IMG/VR virus record: IMGVR_UViG_3300017746_000010
Span: 1-62,711 of that record
Strand: one strand, 5' to 3'
Source: a virus
DNA: 62,711 nucleotides
In this document: positions 40,401-50,683 of the stretch, in pieces
How positions within the stretch are numbered: the stretch's first letter is position 1
Layout: every line of letters starts with the position of its first letter
Made by a program: the position numbers and the translations under genes
The notes under the pieces: generated by a model
The model's database searches: none
What the model was told of the DNA's origin: nothing
The model's input: the letters and a program-made list of their open reading frames with translations, nothing else

Positions 40401-42819
40401 CTAAATAAGCTCTTTTATATTCAATTACTGGTGATTTACCAAATCCACCTTCTAGACCATCTATAGTATTATATCCAAAAGCTGTTGTTTGTGATCCTAA
40501 GTATCTAGGATTTAACCATGGTTCTTGAGTATAATTAGATTCTGGTACTGTTGATCTTGCTGCTGTACCTGATAGTATTCTTTGGAAGTTACTTGGATCA
40601 TAAGGATCAGTACTATATTCAACTAATTGTATTTTATCATTATTTCTTTCTTGTACTACATTATTTAATGTAGGTTGACAATCAGGAGCGTTTGAAAAAC
40701 CACCTGTGCCTTTAAATGCATTATCTATAAATGTAGGTACTCTACCATCACCATCTTCTTGTGAAGCAGCATTATTAAATTCTAATTGATATTCACTTAC
40801 TACAAGTGAATTTTCTACCATAGAAGCTGGAGATGAACCTGATGTCACAGATAATGACATATTTAAACAATCTTGAAAAGTTATTGATTGAGAAGGTAAA
40901 ACAAAACTAGTTGTAATTGCAACACCATTATTTCCATAATCACCATCTAATGTAACAAATTGTTCTGTATGTAAAGGTGTATCTGCTTCTACTGGTACAT
41001 TTAAAGGATAATTTCCTTTGTAAATATTAATTGAGGCTGTAGGCCAAGAAGTACCATCACCTGCTTCACCTTCACCATATTTTGGATCACTAGGTGAAAT
41101 AGCATATTCTGCTCCTTTAATTCCATATTTAGGTGATCCAGGATCACTACCTGTCCAAGCATTTAACAGCATAGAAGCTGTTACATAAATATCATCTGAT
41201 GGTAATTGGTTAAATATATAAAGACCATCTATTGATTGACTTAATGAAGATGATAATGATAAATAAACATCACTAATTCTTGTTGAAAATACATTTGTTG
41301 GAGCTGCTCCAATAGCTGTGTTAGATACAATTTCTAAACTAAAAGTACTTGAACTATCATCATTTGATGCTGATGGAGTTCCTACAGCAGCTACAAACGT
41401 AGCATTAAATCCTGGGTTTATATTTGAAAATTTAGGTAATCCATCAGATCCAGTATAATCTATTCTTACTGTGGCTGAATTTAAAGAATCAACTGTTGCC
41501 TTATATTCTACATAATCATCATATTCTGCCCATAATCCAAATTGACAGGATCCAGAAGCTGCTGATCCATCTGCTCCTGATACATCAAAATCACTTGATG
41601 TAAATGAATATAAAGCGTTTTTTAGTTTTATATTTGAAAACTCAGGGATGAGGTTAAAAAATGTTGATTGAGGTTGTTGGATAGATCCCATAAATACAGG
41701 ACCATTTAATGACATTGAAATAGCTGCTCCATTTGCTGGAGGCCATGTTCCTGCTATATCAGGAGTATTTACTGTAAGTGTAATAAAATCACTAATTGGA
41801 GTTGAACCTGAAATTGATGTTATACTATATTTAGCAGAAGCTGCCGTAAATCCAGTCCCTGATGAAAGTATAACCTGACCCATTGGTTTTCCGTCAATTC
41901 CAGATTGACTTACTGATGACATAAGACCAACTGGACTAGTTGCTGTTCCTGTTGCAGTTGTCCAAGCAATCCTATCAATATATATTTCTGTAACACTAGT
42001 TGCAGTTGAATTATTAGATGCTGCTGAAGCTCCTGGTCCTGGATCACCTCCACCTGTTGCTGTATCCCATGTTCCTAGGAAATCAATTTGTGAACCAAAA
42101 TTAGCTGTATCTGATCTTTCAGCATATATTTTCCAAAATGAACCTACTGCAGGTGGTGCTGATAATGTATCATATTTAGTGTAAACCCAAGGATGTACTT
42201 CTCTATGATCTTGTAATACTGTAAATGAACCTGAATCTCTTGATTCTGATATTAAAAAGTTATTATTAGGATAATCTAAATTTCCTACTATACCTTGTTG
42301 TTTTACATCAAAAATACTACCACCAAAACTTGGATTGTTTGTTCCTTGACCTGTACTTTCATTATAAAATGCACCAAATGGAAGCCAAGGGAATGTACCT
42401 ACTCCAGAACCTGTTTCTGTTAGCATATATAATTTATATGGTCTGTGTAAGTAAGCATTATACTGTGTGTGATTAGAATCACCTGGACCTGCATCTGATG
42501 GAGTACCATTTGGTACTGTATTTGGAGGTTGTATTCCTCTATATACCCATAATTCTTGATCATCTTCAATATCAATTGTAAAGCCAGTACCATCACTAGC
42601 AGAATTATAAACTGCTTTACTTTGATATGTTACTGCTTGACCTAATGATTTTATTCTAGCTACTGTGTAAATGTCAGTTAATGCTGGGTCTTTACTACTA
42701 GTAATTAAGGCATTCATACCTGCTACTGTAGTTATAGAACCATCACCTGACCCCACCAATATTTGGTTAGTATCCTGTTTGTAGTAATAATTTACCGTTT
42801 GTGCCTGTGATCCTGCCAT
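37498..42819 (-). CDS. large virion structural protein, 1773 aa
   Basis: This Ser/Thr/Asn/Pro-rich protein of mostly beta character lacks recognisable enzyme motifs. It starts MAGSQAQTVNYYYKQDTNQI. Near residue 1060 there is a strongly basic patch, YKTKKFIKKRNKKKTKWNK, and the region after it looks like several Ig-like or jelly-roll modules. The C-terminus ends in EFPVVEIDVTPDEVVRDLRD. Size and position between baseplate and fibre genes suggest a baseplate-periphery or tail-appendage protein. A late-promoter motif precedes it and it overlaps the NTase-like gene by one base. Confidence 0.65.
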   Translation of the reverse strand: MAGSQAQTVNYYYKQDTNQILVGSGDGSITTVAGMNALITSSKDPALTDIYTVARIKSLGQAVTYQSKAVYNSASDGTGFTIDIEDDQELWVYRGIQPPNTVPNGTPSDAGPGDSNHTQYNAYLHRPYKLYMLTETGSGVGTFPWLPFGAFYNESTGQGTNNPSFGGSIFDVKQQGIVGNLDYPNNNFLISESRDSGSFTVLQDHREVHPWVYTKYDTLSAPPAVGSFWKIYAERSDTANFGSQIDFLGTWDTATGGGDPGPGASAASNNSTATSVTEIYIDRIAWTTATGTATSPVGLMSSVSQSGIDGKPMGQVILSSGTGFTAASAKYSITSISGSTPISDFITLTVNTPDIAGTWPPANGAAISMSLNGPVFMGSIQQPQSTFFNLIPEFSNIKLKNALYSFTSSDFDVSGADGSAASGSCQFGLWAEYDDYVEYKATVDSLNSATVRIDYTGSDGLPKFSNINPGFNATFVAAVGTPSASNDDSSSTFSLEIVSNTAIGAAPTNVFSTRISDVYLSLSSSLSQSIDGLYIFNQLPSDDIYVTASMLLNAWTGSDPGSPKYGIKGAEYAISPSDPKYGEGEAGDGTSWPTASINIYKGNYPLNVPVEADTPLHTEQFVTLDGDYGNNGVAITTSFVLPSQSITFQDCLNMSLSVTSGSSPASMVENSLVVSEYQLEFNNAASQEDGDGRVPTFIDNAFKGTGGFSNAPDCQPTLNNVVQERNNDKIQLVEYSTDPYDPSNFQRILSGTAARSTVPESNYTQEPWLNPRYLGSQTTAFGYNTIDGLEGGFGKSPVIEYKRAYLAYCDQVTDPYPVVNSKTQFNLLYMINPGGDALNPLISPYTAYDVLGTWDEGGLGQVGINQVSGSTQFDQLNGYQTTFKVGKQAIPLLYSQTSANTFADAIPIAGNAEQVSNVTSSFIEYDMSSQGSSKVAQYQGANNVTYFNIAQGIADQQGQIMPQTPGSFQASQFNIETGSGFGIQRANPADINGVIELPIITSSIADPYSAPTNVFGTEYAGNPGEIFFTTDPLGSGSGDLSDDYMIRGTFVLPASPPTRYKTKKFIKKRNKKKTKWNKRTVGSVRMKFQSCDNLDANVIAENDWTDEKFDWLTDNSSTGRQEPTMTFYLGTTPGTPNGTERSYPLTSLSDNVSWNQQHTEFTFAVEANDIENYVSNNGDPYNTVQFVTYDFAFQSDISLKSDRRYRFFVAGQYDQENTTQTGEPQRNVFNPVNVSIHGDGATGGTVANPLPFTTTLPSDGPYVSMNVVGNQVASSLQSNALNFPYWDFVTEQGSVSNAFEYYPNASDPDNNGSPYLVDSAQNPGVGRIFFTKASGSINENPALNFMDISNAAFVTVTNNASANLPVSSTTGKGDIGDVSFTISTNTAGTAINLIEENIPFSNLTVGGFVPGDKLVFSILDLETAGFGTVNADLELTLTDPFVLQNQKGTNQISISKTNNFGTTTIGTYLDRIIAIGAGNNQGKIQLQSNGSNPNLQFTGSITNVTDNTTFYTVDMFNDLTNGGNTAPIFFENPFLSGQSYPLTISFTTGSLPADVLLENTVIELSSSNGNNNYGLGYYQGYLPYTASTNPMFPGGFEPQDTAWPLPNVPYKFQINDEIRFQNDERFAYKIIKVLSPEQNFMASGRNKLQLTVDKPIQASVDLNFFLIRRYISAPNSVLINRPFPYGSLPTVKEFVPSTNQILSYDGGSGASGSEASGSTTIMEQSGSFIEYIKPLLKRDNTPTGILKPEFPVVEIDVTPDEVVRDLRDKKLIE

Positions 42820-43361
42820 TATGCTAGTATGGGTTTATTGTTATAAATATAATCAGAAAATTTTTGTAATCCAAAGGTATATTTACCTTCATCAATCATT
42901 TTTTTACTAAATTTATATGTTTTGGTTGGTTTTTTATATTCGTGTTGGAATAAACCTGGGTATATTTCAACCCCTTTATATTTTTTTATTATATGTTTTT
43001 CAGGTGTTGATTTTTCTATTTCATTAAAACTTCTTATTTGTTTAAATGGTTGAAATTCATCTTCCCATAAATTATCTTTCCATTTTATATCTACTAACAT
43101 CCAATGTTTTAATCCTATTCTAATACCTTCATCTAAAACATGTTTTAAATCTGCAGGGTATTTAAATTGACCTGTTATTATAATATCTAAATCCCAAGTT
43201 GTAGTTTCTTCTAAAACACCACCACCTATCCAAATTTTAAATTGGTCTAAATATTTAGTATCTTTAAAACTATTCCACCACACTTCAACTGCTTCACGGG
43301 TTGGTCTATCCCATGGTCTTTCTGTAAAATGTTCTCCTATTCTATAAAACGTTTTTTTCAT
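42819..43361 (-). CDS. nucleotidyltransferase-fold protein, 180 aa
   Basis: Residues 44-62 read WIGGGVLEETTTWDLDIII. The GG loop followed by T-x-D-x-D is the core of the polymerase-beta type nucleotidyltransferase fold, as in CCA-adding enzymes. A third Asp may be in LVDIKW downstream. The C-terminal half is Lys-rich. It lies between two giant virion proteins, an odd place for an enzyme, and could modify RNA, a small molecule or a protein. It could also be an inactive scaffold. Confidence 0.6.
   Translation of the reverse strand: MKKTFYRIGEHFTERPWDRPTREAVEVWWNSFKDTKYLDQFKIWIGGGVLEETTTWDLDIIITGQFKYPADLKHVLDEGIRIGLKHWMLVDIKWKDNLWEDEFQPFKQIRSFNEIEKSTPEKHIIKKYKGVEIYPGLFQHEYKKPTKTYKFSKKMIDEGKYTFGLQKFSDYIYNNKPILA
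42840..42850 (-). promoter_or_regulatory. candidate late promoter, ATATTTATAAC
   Basis: An exact motif copy 20 bases before the start of the 1773-residue virion gene (42819). It lies inside the 3' end of the nucleotidyltransferase-like gene. Confidence 0.5.
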
Positions 43362-43371
43362 TTAATATTTT

Positions 43372-46300
43372 TTATGGTGAGAAGAATCCTCCACCTCCAC
43401 CTTGCACATTATAAAATTGTTGTACTGGTACGGTAATTGATGATTGTGCTGGGTTTGTTATGTTTGAAATATTAATATTAGCCTGTCTACCTAACTGACT
43501 AAAACTTCCTCCTCCAGTATATCCATTTAATACTGTAAATGTTATAGTGCCTGTTCCTGTATTAAATCCTGTTTGTACCCCAAGTATCCATCCTGACCCA
43601 TCTAAATATTGTATACTTGCTGCCCACTGAGTTGTATTTGTAGTTGTTGTTACATTTATAGTCAGTGTCCCATTACCTGTATTTTGTAAGTTATAAAACC
43701 CACTAGGTGTAGCTGATATTGTAGGTGGTAATGGTGCTTGATTTTGATTTTGAGTTAGTGGTGCATTAGTTGCTGATGGTGGAATGAATTGTTCAAACGC
43801 TAATGGTATTAATTCTGTTGAAGCTGTTATTGATCCTGTATAAAATTGTAAATCAGTAGCGCCTAATCCTCCTAATATAGATGATGCACTTAATATTAAA
43901 AATGTTTCACCTCCATTACCAAAACTTCCATCTTTACTTGGTCCTGAAGCTTGATCACCTGCATTCATATACCATGGATACACACTTGGTTTATATGGGT
44001 TTTCTTCATCATTATTTGTTTCATTAGACCCAGTATTAAAATTATTTAATGGGTCATATAAAAATCCTAAATTTCCTACTTCTTGTAAACCTCCATCTGC
44101 TGTGTTATCCCACCAATTTGCTGTTGCCCAACCTCTAAAAAATGATTCAGTTGACCATAAAGATGTAGGTGAATCTGATTCAGGTGGGAAATAACCTTGA
44201 GCAACTGATCTTGTTATTCCTGTTTCGTGTACTACATTTGGATCTTCTCCTGATGATGTAGCATAATAAACAAATTTACCACTTGCACTAAATGAAAAAT
44301 CATAAAATAATTCATCAAATGATGTTACTGCCGCAGTTGAAGGTGGTTGATCAACAAATATTAATACACTTTGATTACCAAATGGAGGTGATTGAATAGA
44401 TGTATTACTTACATAATATGTTTCAAATCCATCATCAATTAATTCATTTAAATAATTTGCTGCACCTGCTAAAGTGTAAGTTATATATCCTGAATCTTGT
44501 ATAAATGCTGTTGTATCTTCTCCATTAATGTCTTCATCAGACATTTTAATATATTTAACTTTATTTGAAGGTACTGGGTCTAGATCTTGGGAAGATAAAA
44601 CACCTTCTAGATCTCCACTTGCTCCTGAAAATCCTACTCCTACTAGAGTAGATTGAGTGATTTTAATTGTTCTACCTCCATTATATTTTTTCTGTACACC
44701 TGAAAATAAATCAGATGCTCTTAATGTTAAAATTGCTTCTGTAGAAGATGCTCCAAAAGTACCAGCTGCAAAAGTAATTGTGTCATCTGGGTCGTATAAA
44801 CTACCAGTAGCTACTGCTTCAATAGATGATATTCCTTGAGCAATAATTGTTACATTAAATGTTGCTCCAGAACCACCTCCTGATGTTGATGTAGCTGATA
44901 TATTTGAATAAGTATCATTAGTTGCGTTAGTAGTATCTGTAGATACAGCTGATGTTAAATCAGGTCTATTTGGTATTAAAGATGTATTAACAAAATATAC
45001 TTGAGTAATAGCACCTTGAGTTCCGCCATATAAGTTATTAGCTTCAATTACACCACCTTGACCTTGAACTCCCGCTCCTGTATATGTAAATTGGTTACTA
45101 GTAAATCTTTTAGTAACAAAGGTATTTGTTGATGTAACAAATGATTCTTGTGTTATTTGATTAGCTGGTCCTGCTCCTGGGAATGAAACTGTATCTCCCC
45201 AGAACCAATTATTACCTGGTTGTGGTTGAAATGCTGCTGAGCTTGTTAAAAAGTTATCTTCTGATATTGTGTTATCATTAAACCATTGGATATAAAAGAA
45301 ATAATCAATTCTATTATCTTGTCCAAAAAATGCTTTACATGGTTCATCTTGTAATATTCCAGGTACTATACTATTAATAAATTCACCATTATAAAATTCA
45401 CGTTGATCAAACCTTTTTAATTGGTAAGGTTTTTGACCAAAAATATTTGATGTTGATTCAGTTATACTAGAACCAATAGGCATTCCAATACCTAATGTTG
45501 TTGAAGATGGTTCAAAAAATTCTTGAGTAAATCCTGGGTATTGGTGATAAAATTGTGATGCAGAAACTTCAGCATTTGTTAGACCACTATATGGACCTTC
45601 ACTTATTATAAGTTTAGCTGAGTATGATGCTGTAGTTAATGATTGTTGTTCACCTGCTTCTACTCCTTGATAATATGGTAGATAATATGTAAATGAAGAT
45701 GAAACGTAAGTACCAGCACTAAAAGCAGTTGAAACAGCTGTAACATCTATATCCCAATATCCTGTATTATCATTAGTTGAAGCGTTATTAGCTCCTATTT
45801 CTATTATTAAATCTCTATCAAATGCTGTAGGAAAACCTGCTGCTTGTAAAGCTGCTGCTGTAAATGTTACTGTTTCTCCTTCATTATAATCTAAACCTAT
45901 ATCCGCAACAGTTACTGCTACGTTAGCATTACCTCCTGATCCACCACCTGAAAATGAAATTGTTGAAATTGCAAATGTAGCACCTGTTCCATTACCACTA
46001 GTAGATGACTGTGCTAATGTTGCTGTTGTTTGTGAACCTGCAGTTGTTCCATTAGTATTTGGTTGTTGAGTAACGGTAACAGGGGTTGAAGTTAATAATG
46101 GTGGGGAAATATAATTTAAACCTGTTACTTTATATTTTGCTTTTAAGTCAAGATAATTATTTTTTGCTGGGTTGTAAATGTTATTTACTACAGTATTTAA
46201 TTGGTCTACTTCTATTTCTAATCCAAATTTACCAGGAAAATCAGCCATCGATTTACTAATTCTATTTAAATTAGTATATAAATTAGGTCCATAATCTGAT

Positions 46301-49300
46301 ACTGGTCTATTACCTTTCGATAAAGAATCCATAAATATTTTAGTAGCTGTAGCTCCATCTTGACTATTAAATCCAAAGAATCCTATTGATGAAGATGCTA
46401 TAGCCGTACTAGAAACTGAACCTGTAAAGCAGTAAAAATAACTATATTCTTCGTTTGATTGACTAACTGGTGCTGCAAATAAATTATTAAATGGTTCAAA
46501 CACACCTGCTGTTCCTCCACTATATCTATAAATTGAAGAACCACTAGCAAAATTTTGTTGTGGGAAATCAGAATTTGGACTTAAAGTTGGAGCCAACATT
46601 CCTCTTTTAATAACAACATTAACATCATTTGCTACTGCTGTAGGTGAACCTGCTACTGCTTGTAACGTTGGGGCAACAGATGCGGATATAGATGCAGAAG
46701 ATAATCTAATTTCTTCTCCTAATACATAACCACTTCCTGTTTCAATTACTTGAAATTGATTAACTTGACCACTATTAATTAATGGTACAAATGTTGCACC
46801 AAATCCAGATAAATTAGAACTACCTGTTATTGCAGTAGCTCCTCTACCATCTTTTAAATTAGTAGTATTTTGTGCAGATGCTACTTCTAATACATCATCA
46901 TTAATCAATGTATTACCTGGTCTTTCTATTGCATAATGTACATTATAATCTCTAGCGAATGATTTTACCGAACCTGAATATGTTACATTTCCGTACGACA
47001 TTGATGGAGGTGCTTGTACATTCCTTTCTAGTAAATTTTGTTTTATTACTACACCTGAACTTAATGTTGTTCTAGCAGGTGTAAAATCTTCTATCATTTT
47101 AAATAATGAATTATCAAAGAATTTAATTAATCTAATAAAATCATTTACATCATAGCTGTCTATATATTTTGTAAAGTAAGCATCCCTTAATGCATCTAAT
47201 TGTGGGTATGATCTTTTTGATTCTGATATTTGTCTTGGATCACCAATATATTCTCCTAAATTAAAGTCACCTATTTGTGCTATAATGTCATCATTAACTT
47301 GATCTTGAGGTGAAAAAGCTACTTCTAAATAATTAATACTAGGATTACTACCACTTGGGTAGCTTTCTTGTTGTACTGATCTATATGGTGATAATGTAGA
47401 ACCTGAAGGTACAATTGTATTTACAATTCTTACTCTATCAGATACTCTATTTTTAATACCACCTGGTGTTTGATTATAGTATATTGATTCTGTATTTTGT
47501 AGCCAACTACCTGTATCGTTTCCAATTAAATGGAATGCACTATCATTATTAAAGGATTGGGTAATGTCCCAAGATCCTGTTACTTTTGGATGTATAGATT
47601 CTCTACTAGCTGTGTTTAATTCTGTACCTAAATCTGCTCTAAATACTAATTCGTTTGGTGTTGAATTTATACTATTACCTTGTGTTGAATAAGGGTTTAA
47701 TACATAATCATAAAATAAACTTTCACTTAATACACAATCCCAATATCTTACTTCTTGTAAAGCACCAGTTAATGGTAAATAATCAATTGAATTTAATGTT
47801 AAAGCACTTGCACTTGGAAAATATGATACTTGTGTAGCTGACCAATATTGAGGATCAACTACTGTTACAGAATGTGTAGCTGAAAATCCAATTTCTTCTC
47901 CAATTCTATTTGCTCCATAAATGTATGCATCATTATTTGATAAGTTATCATAATCATATGAAGCTTGTATTGACCACCAACCACCATCAAAGAATGGTAA
48001 ATCTATACTTGCAGATCTATCATTATTGTATCCAACTTGTCCTTCAGGATAAAATCTCATAGTACCATAAGCATTGCTTTGAGATGGTACTGATCCTGAA
48101 TATGATCCACTTCCTAATCCTGAACCTGTATATTCTAGTGTTATAAATGCTCTTGTAGTATCACCAACCCAAACATTTTGATAAAATGATGATGTAGGTA
48201 TACCATTTGTTTTAAATCTAAATTGTATAGATTGAGGTGATGTTGATAAATTAGGCCATTTAGAATTAGCTTTAAATGATGAAGTTAATGCTGTGTAATT
48301 ATCTATACCTTCTAAATGAAAAGCATAGTTATAAACATCTTGTTCTAAATCCCAATCTAAAGTAAAGTCTCTATCTCTACCTCCAAATTCACTTACTCTT
48401 AATATTGTAGATGGAATACCATATGAAGTTATTAATGCTCTTAAACCACCTATTGTACCTTTTTTCTTTAATAATTGAGGCACGTTATGGTAAATTCGTT
48501 TATATAACGACTGATTTACACTGTTTAATGGGACTATGTCATTCGAAGCAGATATTTCATTATCTACGTATTCATACCCAGAAGGCGTCGCAACTGCGCC
48601 ACCAATTGACCCAGTCATATATGGGAAAGGGAATGTACTGCCTGAAGGTGTTATACCTAAAAACGCAGTATATAAATCATCAGTATTAAAATTACTTTGA
48701 TATAATTTTATACCAAAATCTTTAATTGCGTCAGCAACTAAATCTCTAGAAATACCATAATCTAATCTGTTATCAGCATTAAATCTGTTAGTTAAATCCT
48801 TAGTATATAACCAAGTATTATCATATTGTTGAGCAACCATATCAACAAACAATTCATATTTTTGATTGCTTGGGTCTGATCTTAAATACTCTGGGATAGC
48901 ATTATATAAATAATTTCCATTATTTAAATCATATATTGAAGCTGATCCTGCTTGTCCAGTTTCGTCTGTAGCATTTCCTAACCAACTTACAGCTTCAGTA
49001 CTACCTGTACTTGCTAGTATATAAGGCATCTCTGATGTTGTTTTAGGCCATGATTTAGATGAACCACTATTGTAGTATAAGAAATACTCATACCCATCAA
49101 AGTTTTTAATTATATCATCTATTTTAGTTGATAATAAAGCTTTACTTGAACTGTATTCTATATTGGTAGTTTCAGTACCAATATTAGTTGTCATTTGGTT
49201 AGTATAATTTTCTATTAATCCAACTTTATAAGCAAAATTTTCTAGTCTTGTATAAGCAGAAGAAAAGTGAACAAAGTTTTCATATTCTTCATAATTAACA

Positions 49301-50151
49301 TTTATGTTAACTTCTTTTCTATCTAATATATTATTTAATTGTTCAAAAGAGCTAGTTAGATCAGTTCCAAGTAATGTATTAAAATTATATTCTTGTCCTG
49401 ATGCTCCTTGTTGTCCAACTATTTTTAAACTATAATTAGGTCCTGATATTACTTGAAAATCATTTGGTTCAAAATCAGGATAAGGTAATGTTACATTATA
49501 TGCTTGTGGAGTTGATATTTCTTGTACTACCCACAATGTTGTTTTTTCTTGAAATTGTGGAGGTAAAGGATCATATAGTTTTACTAAAAATGATGGTTCT
49601 ACCTCTTCAGTATCAACTTTAAAGTTATTAGCTATTACTTGTTGATCATTACCAAAATTAAGTAAATAATCTAAAAAATATTCTGATTGTTCTCTTTCAG
49701 TAGCAAAATCATTACCTACCGCTATCATTTCTTCATCAGAAATAGCATTACTTTTTAAACGTAATTCTGTTCTATCACCACTTATTTCACTAATATAATA
49801 ATTTATATTAATATCTGATGCTAATATTCTTCTATAAAAATTATAAGTTGAAAAATATTTACCTACATCATATCCAATATTATTAATATCTCCTGCTGGG
49901 TAAAGACAAGTATCACCTTCAATAACAGAATAGTTTTTTAAATCAAATGCTCTTACATTAGGATCTAATGGATATATTTGGTTTTGATTTTCATCATAAG
50001 CATAATATTCAATATAATCTGTTGAAGATGAAAAAGCAGTATCCAATCTAGAGGAAGATATTAAAATATTATCCTCTTCAGTATATTGCTGAAATTCAAA
50101 AGTAGTTGGATCTACTTGGATTATAATTGGTTTATTTTTCTCTTCTGCCAT
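43372..50151 (-). CDS. giant baseplate/tail structural protein, 2259 aa, with LamG-like and BACON-like domains
   Basis: The longest protein of the window follows gp6-type baseplate genes, where T4 has gp7 and gp8, so a baseplate-periphery role is likely. Residues about 610-803 resemble a concanavalin/LamG fold (IQFRFKTNGIP, WWSIQASYDYD, LTGALQEVRYWDCVLSE). Modules with G-x-GATF followed by G-Y-x-x-G-E occur near 1115, 1385 and 1760. Residues about 2137-2255 look like a BACON domain: WAASIQYLDGSGWILG, a G-T-G-T-I strand and SSITVPVQQFYNV. These are carbohydrate-binding-type modules, suggesting surface glycan contact. Confidence 0.75.
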   Translation of the reverse strand: MAEEKNKPIIIQVDPTTFEFQQYTEEDNILISSSRLDTAFSSSTDYIEYYAYDENQNQIYPLDPNVRAFDLKNYSVIEGDTCLYPAGDINNIGYDVGKYFSTYNFYRRILASDININYYISEISGDRTELRLKSNAISDEEMIAVGNDFATEREQSEYFLDYLLNFGNDQQVIANNFKVDTEEVEPSFLVKLYDPLPPQFQEKTTLWVVQEISTPQAYNVTLPYPDFEPNDFQVISGPNYSLKIVGQQGASGQEYNFNTLLGTDLTSSFEQLNNILDRKEVNINVNYEEYENFVHFSSAYTRLENFAYKVGLIENYTNQMTTNIGTETTNIEYSSSKALLSTKIDDIIKNFDGYEYFLYYNSGSSKSWPKTTSEMPYILASTGSTEAVSWLGNATDETGQAGSASIYDLNNGNYLYNAIPEYLRSDPSNQKYELFVDMVAQQYDNTWLYTKDLTNRFNADNRLDYGISRDLVADAIKDFGIKLYQSNFNTDDLYTAFLGITPSGSTFPFPYMTGSIGGAVATPSGYEYVDNEISASNDIVPLNSVNQSLYKRIYHNVPQLLKKKGTIGGLRALITSYGIPSTILRVSEFGGRDRDFTLDWDLEQDVYNYAFHLEGIDNYTALTSSFKANSKWPNLSTSPQSIQFRFKTNGIPTSSFYQNVWVGDTTRAFITLEYTGSGLGSGSYSGSVPSQSNAYGTMRFYPEGQVGYNNDRSASIDLPFFDGGWWSIQASYDYDNLSNNDAYIYGANRIGEEIGFSATHSVTVVDPQYWSATQVSYFPSASALTLNSIDYLPLTGALQEVRYWDCVLSESLFYDYVLNPYSTQGNSINSTPNELVFRADLGTELNTASRESIHPKVTGSWDITQSFNNDSAFHLIGNDTGSWLQNTESIYYNQTPGGIKNRVSDRVRIVNTIVPSGSTLSPYRSVQQESYPSGSNPSINYLEVAFSPQDQVNDDIIAQIGDFNLGEYIGDPRQISESKRSYPQLDALRDAYFTKYIDSYDVNDFIRLIKFFDNSLFKMIEDFTPARTTLSSGVVIKQNLLERNVQAPPSMSYGNVTYSGSVKSFARDYNVHYAIERPGNTLINDDVLEVASAQNTTNLKDGRGATAITGSSNLSGFGATFVPLINSGQVNQFQVIETGSGYVLGEEIRLSSASISASVAPTLQAVAGSPTAVANDVNVVIKRGMLAPTLSPNSDFPQQNFASGSSIYRYSGGTAGVFEPFNNLFAAPVSQSNEEYSYFYCFTGSVSSTAIASSSIGFFGFNSQDGATATKIFMDSLSKGNRPVSDYGPNLYTNLNRISKSMADFPGKFGLEIEVDQLNTVVNNIYNPAKNNYLDLKAKYKVTGLNYISPPLLTSTPVTVTQQPNTNGTTAGSQTTATLAQSSTSGNGTGATFAISTISFSGGGSGGNANVAVTVADIGLDYNEGETVTFTAAALQAAGFPTAFDRDLIIEIGANNASTNDNTGYWDIDVTAVSTAFSAGTYVSSSFTYYLPYYQGVEAGEQQSLTTASYSAKLIISEGPYSGLTNAEVSASQFYHQYPGFTQEFFEPSSTTLGIGMPIGSSITESTSNIFGQKPYQLKRFDQREFYNGEFINSIVPGILQDEPCKAFFGQDNRIDYFFYIQWFNDNTISEDNFLTSSAAFQPQPGNNWFWGDTVSFPGAGPANQITQESFVTSTNTFVTKRFTSNQFTYTGAGVQGQGGVIEANNLYGGTQGAITQVYFVNTSLIPNRPDLTSAVSTDTTNATNDTYSNISATSTSGGGSGATFNVTIIAQGISSIEAVATGSLYDPDDTITFAAGTFGASSTEAILTLRASDLFSGVQKKYNGGRTIKITQSTLVGVGFSGASGDLEGVLSSQDLDPVPSNKVKYIKMSDEDINGEDTTAFIQDSGYITYTLAGAANYLNELIDDGFETYYVSNTSIQSPPFGNQSVLIFVDQPPSTAAVTSFDELFYDFSFSASGKFVYYATSSGEDPNVVHETGITRSVAQGYFPPESDSPTSLWSTESFFRGWATANWWDNTADGGLQEVGNLGFLYDPLNNFNTGSNETNNDEENPYKPSVYPWYMNAGDQASGPSKDGSFGNGGETFLILSASSILGGLGATDLQFYTGSITASTELIPLAFEQFIPPSATNAPLTQNQNQAPLPPTISATPSGFYNLQNTGNGTLTINVTTTTNTTQWAASIQYLDGSGWILGVQTGFNTGTGTITFTVLNGYTGGGSFSQLGRQANINISNITNPAQSSITVPVQQFYNVQGGGGGFFSP

Positions 50152-50153
50152 TT

Positions 50154-50669
50154 CTAATATTGAGAATTATTATTTGCAACTGATGCATTTGATACATTAG
50201 TTGGTGCTGTTGTTGTTCCATCTGGGTTTGCTCTTTCTTGATCAGTAAACGCAGATGATATAGAATTAAAGTCTGTTATTTCTTCTACACTATCAGCTAC
50301 ATTTAAATTAACTTTTTCACCTGTTAATGCTTCTGCTGTTTTAATTTGTTCTTGTAATAAATCTTGTCTTAATTGAGAAATTTCTCTTTGTAATGCTTCT
50401 ATAATTTCATTATCCTGATCAAAATTAATATATTCAGCACTTGTTTTAATTAAATATTCATGTGAATTAGTATCCCCAAAAGCAGGTATTTCATAAAATA
50501 AATCGTTATATTTTTGGAAAAATTGTTCAACTGTAAAAGTTGCTTCTATTTGATCTGGGACAGATACTACACCCAGCTGATTAAAGCTTGTGTCTATAAT
50601 TTTAGGATATTCTGTTTTAGAATATACTTTTTTAATAAGGTCTACCCTCTCCTTTGATGCATTTCCCAT
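50154..50669 (-). CDS. baseplate-region structural protein, 171 aa
   Basis: The protein has an N-terminal alpha/beta part with KIIDTSFNQLGV and FTVEQFFQKYNDLFYEIP, then a coiled-coil stretch (NEIIEALQREISQLRQDLLQ) and a disordered Asn/Ser/Thr tail. I recall the FFxxYnxLFyxIP pattern from conserved structural proteins next to baseplate wedge genes in T4-like phages. It is packed three bases upstream of the 2259-residue protein. Confidence 0.6.
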   Translation of the reverse strand: MGNASKERVDLIKKVYSKTEYPKIIDTSFNQLGVVSVPDQIEATFTVEQFFQKYNDLFYEIPAFGDTNSHEYLIKTSAEYINFDQDNEIIEALQREISQLRQDLLQEQIKTAEALTGEKVNLNVADSVEEITDFNSISSAFTDQERANPDGTTTAPTNVSNASVANNNSQY

Positions 50670-50683
50670 TTTACAATCTAATT

